NCBI RefSeq assembly: GCF_900446215.1
Contig: NZ_UAQZ01000001.1
Coordinates: 1,488,001 to 1,552,000, forward strand
From: Burkholderia cenocepacia
GTDB taxonomy: Bacteria; Pseudomonadota; Gammaproteobacteria; Burkholderiales; Burkholderiaceae
DNA: 64,000 bases
Reading direction: 5' to 3'
The notes below the pieces were generated by a model. It did no database searches, was not told where the DNA came from, and saw only the letters and a list, made by a program, of their open reading frames with translations. Shown here piece by piece: positions 7,758-15,490 of the stretch; position 1 is the stretch's first letter; each line of letters opens with the position of its first letter. The position numbers were made by a program, and so were the translations under genes.

Positions 7758-9601
7758 GCGTTGCATATATCAGTGAGGCCGATCGCGTGCGCGCTGCTTT
7801 GGCGGCGATTCCGGCCGGCGACTATTCGACATGGGTCGACATGGCGTTCGCCGTGAAGCATGGGCTTGGCGAGGCAGGTTTTGATCTGTGGGATGCATGG
7901 AGCCAGACGGCGCCGAATTACGATGCACGATCGGCGCGTGCGACATGGCGCTCGGCGAGCGAAAGTGGGGCGATCACGCTTGCGTCGTTGTTTTGGCTTG
8001 CCCGCGAGCATGGGTTTGATCTGGCCGGCTCGCGCGCGTTTGGCGATCGCGCGGCGCGGTCCGCGTCGGCGCATGCCCCCATTGTGGGCGCCGACGCCTC
8101 ACTCGAGCGCAAGCGCCGGGCGCGCCGCGCCGCCGTCGCTCGACAGGCGCTAAGTATCTGGAATTGGGCACGACCGGTGGCACCTGACCATCCTTATCTG
8201 GCGCGCAAGCAGATTGCGCCGTTGCCTACCTTGCGCGAGCTTGAAGCAGAAGAGTTGCATGTGCTGCTCGGCTACGTCCCGAAATCCAATGACACTGCTC
8301 TATTGGGACGTGTGTTGATCGTGCCTGTTCGTATCGGCCACCAGATTTCGACACTCGAGCTGATCGATTGCGAAGGGCGTAAATCATCGCTGGCAGGCGG
8401 TGCGAAGGCGGGAGGCTGGTGGTCTGTTACGCCCGAACAGCATCGACGCGACGCGTGCTTGCCGGTGCTGATTGCCGAGGGTGTGGCCACTGCCGTATCC
8501 GCATGGCAGGCGACAGGGTGGTACACGCTTGCGGCTTTGTCGAGCGGAAATTTATCCAAAGTGGCTACGGTATGGCGCGCGCAGCACCCAAAGGATGCGC
8601 TTGTGATTCTGGCCGATCTCGGTGCTGGATTTACGCATGCGGAGCATGCGGCGCGCAATGCCCATGCACGACTGGTCGTTCCTCGGTTCGCATCGGGGGC
8701 GCATATTGCGAATCAGTTGCCGACCGACTTTAACGATATGGCGGTGCTCGACGGAAAGGAGGCGGTCGGCGAGCTGTTGCGGCGTGCGGTACTGGAGACC
8801 CCGGCGCCTACATCGACTGACGCCAAGGCGAGCCGGACGCAAACCGAGGGTATGTCGTTTTACTTGACGGGAGACGCAGACATGGGATCGAGGAAGACGG
8901 ACAAGGGCACGGGGGCGGACGACGTGCGCCGGCACGCCGAGGCCGACCGCTCGGACGGTGATTGTGCGTCGACGCAGCCATCTGGTACTCCGGAGGAAGG
9001 GAAACAGGCTTTCACCCACGAACCGGCGGCGAGCTCAGCCACCGAAACCACGGACGACGGGCAGCATTCGAACCAGGGGCCACGTCATGCGACGGGCGAA
9101 CTCATATACGGGCTCGACGCCGTGCCCACGGAGGTCAAGGTGGCGGCCGAGCGGCGGTTTGGGGCTGTATTGAGGATGTCCACACCACGAGAGAATGGAG
9201 GTCCCTATCGCGGGGAGGTGCTCAATACCGAGCATTTCCTTGTTCAAGCGGTGGCACCACGCAGCGTGGTGTTCCATGCGAAGGGAAGGATGACATTCGT
9301 GTCGGACCGGTTACGGTGGATGGACGAGCACCATCGCCTAGACGGCGCGGACGTACAGATTGTCTACGAAGGTGAGCGCGCGAAGCTGTACCCGTGGGAC
9401 CGGGCTCGCGATCAGCTTGAGCGGGCGGTTGCATCACTGAAAAAATCTGCGCGGGAAATGGGGCTCGACGGCATGGACGCGAAGCTCGACGCACTGCATG
9501 CAGCGTCATGGGCGCGCGTGAAAGCTGCACGTGCGGACGCGCTCGCGCAAGCCAGGTCACGCGTGGACGGGCGTGGCGATATCGACGACCCGCAGCGGTA
9601 G
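7754..9601 (+). CDS. Toprim/PriCT-2 plasmid-type primase with KfrB-like C-terminal domain
   Basis: A 615-aa protein likely to prime or handle the transferred strand. Residues about 9-90 resemble the PriCT-2 domain (DYSTWVDMAFAVKHGLG, then WDAWSQTAPNYD). Residues about 180-335 resemble the Toprim region of phage/plasmid primases: LIAEGVATA with Glu242, VILADLGAG with Asp288, and the closing LPTDFNDMAVL. The usual Toprim DxD appears as D-L-G, so one metal-binding Asp is missing and catalysis is uncertain. A hydrophilic linker (about 350-450) leads to a KfrB-like module (about 483-550, GPYRGEVLNTEHFLVQAV), which is normally seen on relaxase-associated proteins. It overlaps the coupling-protein stop (ATGA). 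No helicase domain is present. Confidence 0.75.
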   Translation: MSVAYISEADRVRAALAAIPAGDYSTWVDMAFAVKHGLGEAGFDLWDAWSQTAPNYDARSARATWRSASESGAITLASLFWLAREHGFDLAGSRAFGDRAARSASAHAPIVGADASLERKRRARRAAVARQALSIWNWARPVAPDHPYLARKQIAPLPTLRELEAEELHVLLGYVPKSNDTALLGRVLIVPVRIGHQISTLELIDCEGRKSSLAGGAKAGGWWSVTPEQHRRDACLPVLIAEGVATAVSAWQATGWYTLAALSSGNLSKVATVWRAQHPKDALVILADLGAGFTHAEHAARNAHARLVVPRFASGAHIANQLPTDFNDMAVLDGKEAVGELLRRAVLETPAPTSTDAKASRTQTEGMSFYLTGDADMGSRKTDKGTGADDVRRHAEADRSDGDCASTQPSGTPEEGKQAFTHEPAASSATETTDDGQHSNQGPRHATGELIYGLDAVPTEVKVAAERRFGAVLRMSTPRENGGPYRGEVLNTEHFLVQAVAPRSVVFHAKGRMTFVSDRLRWMDEHHRLDGADVQIVYEGERAKLYPWDRARDQLERAVASLKKSAREMGLDGMDAKLDALHAASWARVKAARADALAQARSRVDGRGDIDDPQR

Positions 9602-9613
9602 CGATTCGGTCAT

Positions 9614-9654
9614 GCGCAATATGGATGGTGACACCGCGCAGCTGAGCATTGCGC
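9614..9654. repeat. Inverted repeat in the 77-bp gap between primase and LPD7 genes
   Basis: GCGCAAT at 9614-9620 is mirrored by ATTGCGC at 9648-9654 with a 27-nt spacer. This is the only sizeable non-coding gap inside the mobilization operon. It could be a protein-binding site, a translational hairpin ahead of the GGTGAGG Shine-Dalgarno, or part of an origin of transfer. No recognizable nic consensus was seen, so the role is open. Confidence 0.35.
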
Positions 9655-9678
9655 GACGCATAACCGGTGAGGTACATG

Positions 9679-10689
9679 ATGGATGATACCCAGTCGCCGG
9701 CGCTTTTCGCACCTAGTGCGGACTTCGCCGTGAACGCCATCGAGCCTGAATGGACTGCGGACGTCGGCATAGCGCGACGTCGTCCGTCGGACCACTTTCC
9801 GGCACAACAATTCGGCTATCTCGCAATGCTTGCGCGTCGGCGCAGCGAGTTTAATGCGGCGCGCGCCCTGCTACGAGAGCAGGCTGGTGGCAGCCGCTTC
9901 GAGGCGGGGCGTGACGATGCAGGCACGGATGGTGTGTCCGATACCGGCGCGATAAATTCGGTGCCGAAGTTCACGGAAATCGCAGACGCGCCAGAGCGAG
10001 TTAGGCGAAGCTACCTGCGCGCCGGCAGTCAATATTTCCTGAAGGAGGCCCCGTACCCTCTGGCATTCGAGGATCGGGGGCGATATCTCGTCACGATGCA
10101 AACTCGTACAGACATTGTTGCTTCCATGATGGATATGGTGCAGGCGAAGGCGTGGACGCGCATTCGCGTGTCGGGGCACGACGCCTTTTGCCGCGAAGTA
10201 TGGCTGCAGGCCGTTTCGATCGGTATTGAGGTAAGCGGGTACACACCGAAGCCTGCCGACCTAGCGCGCCTTTCTGAGTTGAACGCGCCCACGGAACACA
10301 CACGCGATCGCGACTCCGAGCGTCCTGTGTTGCAGCCGCAAGTAGGGACGACTGCAACGCCTGCGGGTGCCCGCGACGAAAGTCCAGACCGTCGCATGGG
10401 CGCACCGATGCGCCACTCGAGATCGCTGGACGATGAGATTCAGCTCGCCGTGATTGTGGCGGCTATGCGCGAGCAGGGTTTCAGTGATCGTTCGGTCGAT
10501 CGTGTTAAGCGTCGCGCTGTGCGCATGCTCGACGCGCTTCACGCTGAGGGCGTCGAGCTTCCCCGACCTCGCGTGTTCGATCCGACGGCTCCTTCCGCGC
10601 GAGCGGAAAAGGACGAACCCCAGCAATCGTCTGCCCCGTCGCGAGAAATCAATCACGCACCCGCCATGCAGTTGCCTGGCCAACGGTAG
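9679..10689 (+). CDS. LPD7-domain protein of the mobilization operon
   Basis: A 336-aa hydrophilic protein. Residues about 107-200 match the large polyvalent protein-associated domain 7: RRSYLRAGSQYFLK, LAFEDRGRYLVT, then a helix with MMDMVQAKAWTRIRVSG, and REVWLQAVSIGIEVSGYTP. This domain usually sits C-terminal to a relaxase or beside it in conjugative elements, and its function is unproven. Flanks are charged and low-complexity. The last third is helical and Arg-rich and could bind DNA. GGTGAGG (9666-9672) is 6 nt before the ATG at 9679 and only 3 nt before the ATG at 9676, so 9679 is preferred. The relaxase here is short, so this protein may supply a relaxase accessory domain in trans. 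Confidence 0.7.
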   Translation: MDDTQSPALFAPSADFAVNAIEPEWTADVGIARRRPSDHFPAQQFGYLAMLARRRSEFNAARALLREQAGGSRFEAGRDDAGTDGVSDTGAINSVPKFTEIADAPERVRRSYLRAGSQYFLKEAPYPLAFEDRGRYLVTMQTRTDIVASMMDMVQAKAWTRIRVSGHDAFCREVWLQAVSIGIEVSGYTPKPADLARLSELNAPTEHTRDRDSERPVLQPQVGTTATPAGARDESPDRRMGAPMRHSRSLDDEIQLAVIVAAMREQGFSDRSVDRVKRRAVRMLDALHAEGVELPRPRVFDPTAPSARAEKDEPQQSSAPSREINHAPAMQLPGQR

Positions 10690-10695
10690 ACGAAC

Positions 10696-11214
10696 ATGGG
10701 ATCGCGAAACCGAGCGCGCATTGCGGTCGAACTGGGTGCGCTAAAGCCTTTGTGGCAGGCACGATGTGCGCAGAACGGGGTGAGCGCCGGTGAGGGCATC
10801 AGGCGGCTCGTGGCCGAAGCACTGGATATTGCCCATGACCCGCCGGACACGGCTGCAATACTTTCGGCGCCGAGCGAGCCGTTTGTACGGATCGGTGTGG
10901 GTCTGATGCCGGCCGAGTTGCAATGTATCAAAGGGCTGGCCCATGTCCAGGGGTTCACCGCCAATCGATGGATTGCTGCGTTAATTCGCGCCCATCTGAC
11001 CGGAGAGCCGCAACTGGGAAACCGGGAGATGATGCTGCTTGCGGAATCGAATCGGCAGCTCGCCGCGATTCGTACGCGACTGGGTGAGCTCGCGCGCGAC
11101 ACGGGCGAGGGCCACCACGTACCTGATTGGGAGCACGCGCGCGCCATGATCCTTACACATCTGCGTTTTGTCGCACAGTTGCTGCAAACCAACCTGGACC
11201 GATGGAGCCGTTGA
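10696..11214 (+). CDS. mobC: MobC/ribbon-helix-helix relaxosome accessory protein
   Basis: A 172-aa protein probably helping the relaxase bind and open the transfer origin. The N-terminus (MGSRNRARIAVELGALKPLW) is basic and looks like a ribbon-helix-helix DNA-binding region. A second such region may lie at about residues 60-100 (FVRIGVGLMPAELQCIKGLA, then FTANRWIAALIRAHLTG). The C-terminal helix EMMLLAESNRQLAAIRTRLGELAR matches the conserved MobC tail. It starts 6 bp after the LPD7 gene and ends 1 bp before the relaxase ATG. That position, immediately upstream of a MOBP relaxase, is standard for mobC. Confidence 0.75.
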   Translation: MGSRNRARIAVELGALKPLWQARCAQNGVSAGEGIRRLVAEALDIAHDPPDTAAILSAPSEPFVRIGVGLMPAELQCIKGLAHVQGFTANRWIAALIRAHLTGEPQLGNREMMLLAESNRQLAAIRTRLGELARDTGEGHHVPDWEHARAMILTHLRFVAQLLQTNLDRWSR

Positions 11215-11215
11215 T

Positions 11216-12271
11216 ATGCCGTTTCCCAGACAGTACGTCGATGCGCTGCTCGTCAACTGGGGCGATCGACTGTTTCACGATCCGCTACGGCATGTGCGCG
11301 CCCCGCATCTGCCCGGCGTGGCATTGCCGCGCGATGCGCGGCGTCTGCGCGAACGGCTGGCTTTGACGCTTCGGCGCGCGCCCGAGGTCATGGTCAAGAT
11401 TACCAACAAAGCATCAGGCGCACAGGGCATGGGTGCGGTGCGTCGACACCTGCAATATATTTCACGCGATGGCCATGTCGAGTTGGAAGACCAGGACGCG
11501 CGCGTGTTAATCGGAGACGCTGCCCTGCAGGACCTCTTTGACGAATGGCGATGGGGTGGTTGGGGGATGCCGGAGGAGAGCCGGCGTCGGGAAACCTTTA
11601 ATCTGATGCTATCAATGCCGGCTGGCACGGACCGCGCGGCCGTCCGAGAGGCGTCAAGGGCGTTCGCGCGCGAGATATTCGGCGACGGACGATTGTACGT
11701 GTTCGCACAGCACGATGACCAGCCGCATCCGCACGTACATCTGTGTGTTCGGGTGCGTGGTCCTGACGGGCGGTGTCTGAATCCGCGCAAGCGGGATCTG
11801 CGCACATGGCGCGAGGTATTTGCGCGACAGTTGCGCGAACACGGGGTCGATGCGAACGCAACGCCGAGGCTGGCGCGCGGTGAGACACAACGCTTGCCGA
11901 CGCAGGCCGTGGTACGAATGCAGTCTCGTGGAGTTGCCCCGCGTTTTTACCGATCGGTGCTCGATGAGCGAGCGCAAATGGCGTTATGGGATGCGCATAT
12001 CGAAACATTGGCAGTCTGGCGTGGGGTCGCGCAAGCATTGGCCCATTCCGGTATCCCTGAAGACCGAACCATGGCAATGGCTATTGTGGATTTTGTGCAG
12101 CACATGCCGGCGAGGCAATTGGAGCCCGGCGCTACCCGACTCGACCCTGCTACCACGCGCTCATATCGTGATCGCCCTGTCGAGCACAGGTATATCGCAC
12201 ATTTCGCGGGGAGACAGCGCAGTGTCGATGGCAGGCCAACCGAACCTGATCCGCCATTTGACCGAGACTGA
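11216..12271 (+). CDS. MOBP-type (VirD2-like) relaxase
   Basis: The nicking enzyme that starts conjugative transfer by cutting the transfer origin and staying attached to the 5' end. The 351-aa protein carries the three-His metal motif HDDQPHPHVH (residues 166-175). A conserved tyrosine segment RRHLQYISRDG contains Tyr81, the likely nucleophile. The conserved downstream block is LNPRKRDLRTWREVFARQLREHG. The protein is short: it ends soon after the nuclease domain and has none of the helicase, primase or LPD domains that often follow, which are in separate upstream genes here. The ATG at 11216 lies 1 bp after the mobC stop. It is the last gene of the operon before host-like sequence. Confidence 0.88.
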   Translation: MPFPRQYVDALLVNWGDRLFHDPLRHVRAPHLPGVALPRDARRLRERLALTLRRAPEVMVKITNKASGAQGMGAVRRHLQYISRDGHVELEDQDARVLIGDAALQDLFDEWRWGGWGMPEESRRRETFNLMLSMPAGTDRAAVREASRAFAREIFGDGRLYVFAQHDDQPHPHVHLCVRVRGPDGRCLNPRKRDLRTWREVFARQLREHGVDANATPRLARGETQRLPTQAVVRMQSRGVAPRFYRSVLDERAQMALWDAHIETLAVWRGVAQALAHSGIPEDRTMAMAIVDFVQHMPARQLEPGATRLDPATTRSYRDRPVEHRYIAHFAGRQRSVDGRPTEPDPPFDRD

Positions 12272-12473
12272 ACGCGATTCGGCCAGCCTTGTTTGGGTGT
12301 CGGGCACACGATCTTGCGTGCATGACGCTTGTCGCCGCGAACGACGATTGGTGTGCAAACGCAGAGGACTTACGGGCGTCGTGCGACTGTGGTACCGCTG
12401 GCGATTGGCGCCGGGTAAGGCGCGGCGTCCATCGATCTGGCTGGCTCACGACGTAGGTTAGTGCCGCCTGTGC
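12272..12473. other. Junction between the conjugative module and host-type sequence
   Basis: About 200 bp between the relaxase stop and the azoR stop with no convincing gene. An open frame to 12461 on the + strand is the tail of a shadow of the relaxase. Base composition changes across this stretch, from the lower-GC operon to strongly GC-biased host genes. It may contain the element end (attachment site) or the transfer origin. No tRNA gene, no integrase and no obvious terminal repeat were recognized. Confidence 0.45.
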
Positions 12474-13073
12474 TCACGCGTGCAGCGCGTCCATTTGCTT
12501 GTGCGCATGTTCCAGCCCGGCGTTGAAACCGTGCGGCTTCATGTCCAGCCCTTCGGCATAGACGAATTCCACATCGGCGATACCCATCAGGCCGAGCACG
12601 GCGCGCAGGTACGGCGTGACCGCATCCGTTGCCTGTCCGACGTGGACGCCGCCGCGCGTGCTGAACACGATCGCGCGGACGCCTTCGACGAGCCCCATCG
12701 GATAGGTGTCCGTGTAGCGGAACGTCACGCGGGCCCGCGCGACGAGGTCGAACCAGTTCTTCAACTGGGTCGGCACGTTGTGGTTGTACATCGGCGCACC
12801 GATCAGCAGCAGGTCGCTGCCCTTGAGTTCGGCGATCAACGCGTCGGACAACGCGATCGCCTGCCGCGCGCGTTCGCTCGGGTGTTCCGCGCCGCGCAGC
12901 GCATGGAACAGCTCGCTGTCGAGCACCGGCAGCGCGTCGGCGACGAGATCGCGCACGATCACGTCGTCGGCATGGCCGTTGGCGTTGCGCTGGGCGAGGA
13001 ACGTATCGATCAGCGTGCCGGTATGCGACTGGCTGCCGTTGATGCTGGATTTGAGGACGAGAATCCGGGCCAT
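12474..13073 (-). CDS. azoR: FMN-dependent NADH-azoreductase
   Basis: Flavodoxin-fold quinone/azo reductase of 199 aa, the usual size. It starts MARILVLKSSINGSQSHTG, the FMN phosphate-binding loop. It carries the family signature GAPMYNHNVPTQLKNWFD (residues about 93-110) and FSTRGG near residue 137. Likely physiological substrates are quinones; azo dyes are a side activity. It is divergent from a LysR gene with a shared 112-bp promoter region containing an ATC-N9-GAT palindrome, so that LysR is the probable regulator. The gene is intact although the conjugative module ends within about 200 bp of its 3' end. Confidence 0.92.
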   Translation of the reverse strand: MARILVLKSSINGSQSHTGTLIDTFLAQRNANGHADDVIVRDLVADALPVLDSELFHALRGAEHPSERARQAIALSDALIAELKGSDLLLIGAPMYNHNVPTQLKNWFDLVARARVTFRYTDTYPMGLVEGVRAIVFSTRGGVHVGQATDAVTPYLRAVLGLMGIADVEFVYAEGLDMKPHGFNAGLEHAHKQMDALHA

Positions 13074-13129
13074 GGTGCGTACTCCGTTTGCGAATGTCGA
13101 GGACTGGAATCGATCCTATCATTCACTTT

Positions 13130-13148
13130 TTATCGCCAAAAGCGATAA
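13130..13148. promoter_or_regulatory. LysR-type operator in the azoR/LysR divergent promoter
   Basis: TTATCGCCAAAAGCGATAA is a perfect inverted repeat with 7-bp arms and a 5-nt spacer. It contains ATC-N9-GAT, the classic T-N11-A LysR recognition pattern. It lies 56 bp upstream of azoR and 37 bp upstream of the LysR start, so it can serve both activation of azoR and autorepression. Confidence 0.7.
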
Positions 13149-13185
13149 GATCGACGCATTGTGTAGCGTATTTGTCCCCAATCGG

Positions 13186-14103
13186 ATGCGAAACAACCTG
13201 AAAGGCATCGACGTGTTCGTCGCCGCGGTGGAAGCGAGCAGCTTCGCGCAGGCCGCCGAGAAGCTGCACATCACGCGCTCGGCCGTCGGCAAAAGCATCG
13301 CGCGCCTCGAGGAACGGCTCGGCGTCGTGCTGTTTCACCGAACGACGCGCAGCCAGAGCCTGACCGACGAGGGTTCGCTGTTCTACGAGCATTGCCTGCG
13401 TGCGATGGACGAGATCCAGGCCGGCGAGGCGCTGCTCGAAACCGGCAAGTGGCAGATGAAAGGGCGGCTGCGCGTGTCGATGCCGACGCTGTTCGGCCAT
13501 CTGTGCGTCGCGCCGATCCTGATCGGCGTCGCGAAGGCGCACCCGGACCTCGATCTGGAGCTGTCCTTCAGCGACCGGTCCGTCGATCTGGCCGAGGAGC
13601 GCTTCGATCTCGCGGTGCGCATCGGCACGTTGCCGAACAGCAGCGGACTGGTCGCGCGAGCGCTGGCCGAGCACCGGATGGCGTTCTGCGCGTCGCCGGC
13701 TTACCTGAGCCGATACGGCGAACCGCAAACCTGGCGGGAACTGGAGCAGCACAAGGCGCTGGCTTATACGCGCTTTGGCCAGGTGCATCGCTGGCCCGTT
13801 CTCGTCGACGGCGAGCGCGTGGAATTGCAGCCCGCCGTCCGGCTGCTGTCCGACGACCTGCGTGCGTTGATGGATGCCGCCCTTGCCGATCTCGGCGTCG
13901 CGTGGCTGCCGTACTGGCTGGTGCGCGACGCATTGCGCGGCGGCGCGTTGCGGGAGCTGCTGCCGGCGCAGCCGGGCGTCGTCTACCCGATCCACGCGGT
14001 GTGGCCGGCCACGCCGCACCTGCCGCTGAAAGTGCGGGCCGCCGTCGATGCGCTGCGGGAACACTTGCCCGCCCGGCTGGCCGCGGTCGAAGCGCGGATG
14101 TGA
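13186..14103 (+). CDS. LysR family regulator divergent from azoR
   Basis: A 305-aa LTTR. The N-terminal winged HTH is clear: FVAAVEASSFAQAAEKLHITRSA followed by SIARLEERLGVVLFHRTTR. The periplasmic-binding-protein-like effector domain runs from about residue 90 to 295. The frame is open upstream through the whole azoR complement, but the ATG at 13186 puts the HTH at the normal distance from the N-terminus. It most likely senses an electrophile or quinone and controls azoR, as inferred from the divergent layout and the operator between the genes. It ends 39 bp from the convergent TlpA-like gene. Confidence 0.9.
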   Translation: MRNNLKGIDVFVAAVEASSFAQAAEKLHITRSAVGKSIARLEERLGVVLFHRTTRSQSLTDEGSLFYEHCLRAMDEIQAGEALLETGKWQMKGRLRVSMPTLFGHLCVAPILIGVAKAHPDLDLELSFSDRSVDLAEERFDLAVRIGTLPNSSGLVARALAEHRMAFCASPAYLSRYGEPQTWRELEQHKALAYTRFGQVHRWPVLVDGERVELQPAVRLLSDDLRALMDAALADLGVAWLPYWLVRDALRGGALRELLPAQPGVVYPIHAVWPATPHLPLKVRAAVDALREHLPARLAAVEARM

Positions 14104-14142
14104 CGAAGCGGCGCGGCGCCGCTGCCGGTCCGTCGCCGCGCG

Positions 14143-14952
14143 TTACTGCCTGAAGCACTGCGTGACGGTGTCCTTCAGCCGCGCGGCGGTCAGCTCGCCC
14201 ATGTGCGATTCGACGAGTTCGCCTTTCGCGTTGAAGAACAACGTGGTCGGCAGCCCGCGCGAGCCATACGTGTGCATCGCGTGCAGCGAAGGATCGAGCA
14301 GCACGTGATCGAAGCGCAGGCTCTGCTGTTCGAGGAATGCGCGCACGGCTTGCGCGTTTTCCCCCTGGTTGAGCATCAGCACGGTGATGCCCGGATGGTC
14401 GCGCTGCGCCTGTTCGAGGATCGGCATCTCGCGTCGGCACGGCGCGCACCACGTCGCCCACAGGTTCACGACGACCGGCTTGCCGACGAAGCCCGCCGGC
14501 AACACGGGCGTTGAATCGAGTGCCTGGAGCGGCATCGCGGCAAGCGGCGGCGCGCCGCGCTGCAGCGTCGCCAGCGTGCCTTGCGCGATGCCCCACGCAC
14601 CGAGGCCGGCGACGATGCCGGCCAGCACCGGCTGACGCAGCGCCGGCAGGCGACGCAAGCGCCACCCGACGAACACCAGCGCGGCCGCGATACCGATGCG
14701 CGCATCGAAGCCGCCATCGCCGAGCGCGACGATCGCGCGCGGCGACGCCGCATAGTCTGGCCACCATTGCGCGACATAACCGACGCGCGCGGCGATCAAC
14801 CCGAGCAGCAGTACGTCGAGGATCAGGCTCGACGCGCTCTTGTGATGCCCGTCGGGCGGACGGCGCTGGATGACGCGCGCGACGAGCCACGCCAGCAGCG
14901 CGGCGACGGCTACCGCGACGACGCGGATCGAGAAGGGACCGATGCTCAGCAT
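14143..14952 (-). CDS. Membrane-anchored TlpA/ResA-type thiol-disulfide oxidoreductase
   Basis: A 269-aa protein with two parts. Residues 1-about 130 hold about four membrane helices whose pattern (IAARVGYVAQWW, then GDGGFDARIGIAAALVFVGW) resembles the Lgt prolipoprotein transferase fold without its catalytic His-Gly motif. Residues about 140-269 form a periplasmic thioredoxin domain with active site WCAPC in NLWATWCAPCRREMP, and a cis-Pro loop GLPTT. It probably reduces periplasmic disulfides, for example in cytochrome maturation or envelope stress. The start at 14952 is chosen because homology begins at MLSIGPFS; the Shine-Dalgarno is weak, and the frame extends upstream to 15111. Confidence 0.8.
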   Translation of the reverse strand: MLSIGPFSIRVVAVAVAALLAWLVARVIQRRPPDGHHKSASSLILDVLLLGLIAARVGYVAQWWPDYAASPRAIVALGDGGFDARIGIAAALVFVGWRLRRLPALRQPVLAGIVAGLGAWGIAQGTLATLQRGAPPLAAMPLQALDSTPVLPAGFVGKPVVVNLWATWCAPCRREMPILEQAQRDHPGITVLMLNQGENAQAVRAFLEQQSLRFDHVLLDPSLHAMHTYGSRGLPTTLFFNAKGELVESHMGELTAARLKDTVTQCFRQ

Positions 14953-15154
14953 GAAATAGGAGAATGGACGTGATCGAGCGGGGCAGGTGAGCGGATGGTC
15001 CGCCGCGGCATTCAGGCCGTCGGCGGTCGTGCGGCGTTTCGACCGGTTGCCGCGTATGGGGGTTCCCGCCGAGAACGTAACGGCGTGTTGCGGATCGTGA
15101 TGGGTCCACACGTAGCTCAGGACTGCGTGATGTTCGCGCCGATATGCAGCGAAT

Positions 15155-15168
15155 CAGACCGGTCTGAT
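15155..15168. promoter_or_regulatory. Perfect 14-bp palindrome, possible TetR-type operator
   Basis: TCAGACCGGTCTGA is fully self-complementary. It lies in the 538-bp stretch (14953-15490) that otherwise has no clear gene. Palindromes of this form with an ACCGGT core are used by several TetR-family repressors. It could control the minus-strand TlpA-like gene or the short plus-strand transcript that ends at the terminator downstream. No TetR gene is in the window. Confidence 0.4.
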
Positions 15169-15253
15169 GGTCAGCGGCATGTCGTTCATCAACAATACGC
15201 AGGCCGGTTTGGTGTGGTGTCCGCCGGTATCCCGCATAGGGATCTCTCCTTGA
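15167..15253 (+). CDS. Possible 28-aa small ORF ending at a terminator
   Basis: ATG at 15167 (or Met5 at 15179) opens a 28-codon frame containing MSFINNTQAG, then VWCPP. Its stop TGA (15251-15253) directly abuts the stem of a factor-independent terminator at 15254. A stop placed exactly at a terminator suggests a real short transcript, perhaps a leader or small protein, or alternatively a small RNA. There is no Shine-Dalgarno and the peptide is not recognized, so coding is doubtful. Confidence 0.25.
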   Translation: MVSGMSFINNTQAGLVWCPPVSRIGISP

Positions 15254-15284
15254 CGGCCGCTCCGCTCGCGAGCGGCCGCTTTTT
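15254..15284 (+). terminator. Factor-independent terminator (+ strand)
   Basis: Nine-bp perfect stem CGGCCGCTC / GAGCGGCCG with a 7-nt loop, followed by CTTTTT. It has the canonical form for the + strand although no large + strand gene lies within 1 kb upstream. It therefore implies a short plus-strand transcript starting in the 14.95-15.25 kb gap. Confidence 0.75.
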
Positions 15285-15490
15285 CAGCGTCATGCATGCG
15301 TGCGTGAATGCCTTGTGGCGGTCGGTGGGCGCGGCCGCACGCCGCTGCATATCGGCTGATTCAACGGAATAGGAACGCTGCCAGATGCGAGCACAGGGCA
15401 TTCACTCACGCGTGACATGAATGAGGACGCAGATGGCCGCCGTCGCGCCGTGCGTTCGCGGTTCGTTTCGTTCGCACGCGAGGCTCTGCG

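Noticed and set aside
12272-12461. Small + strand gene after the relaxase
   Set aside because: It is the tail of a frame that overlaps the relaxase, lacks a start with a ribosome site and does not resemble a protein.
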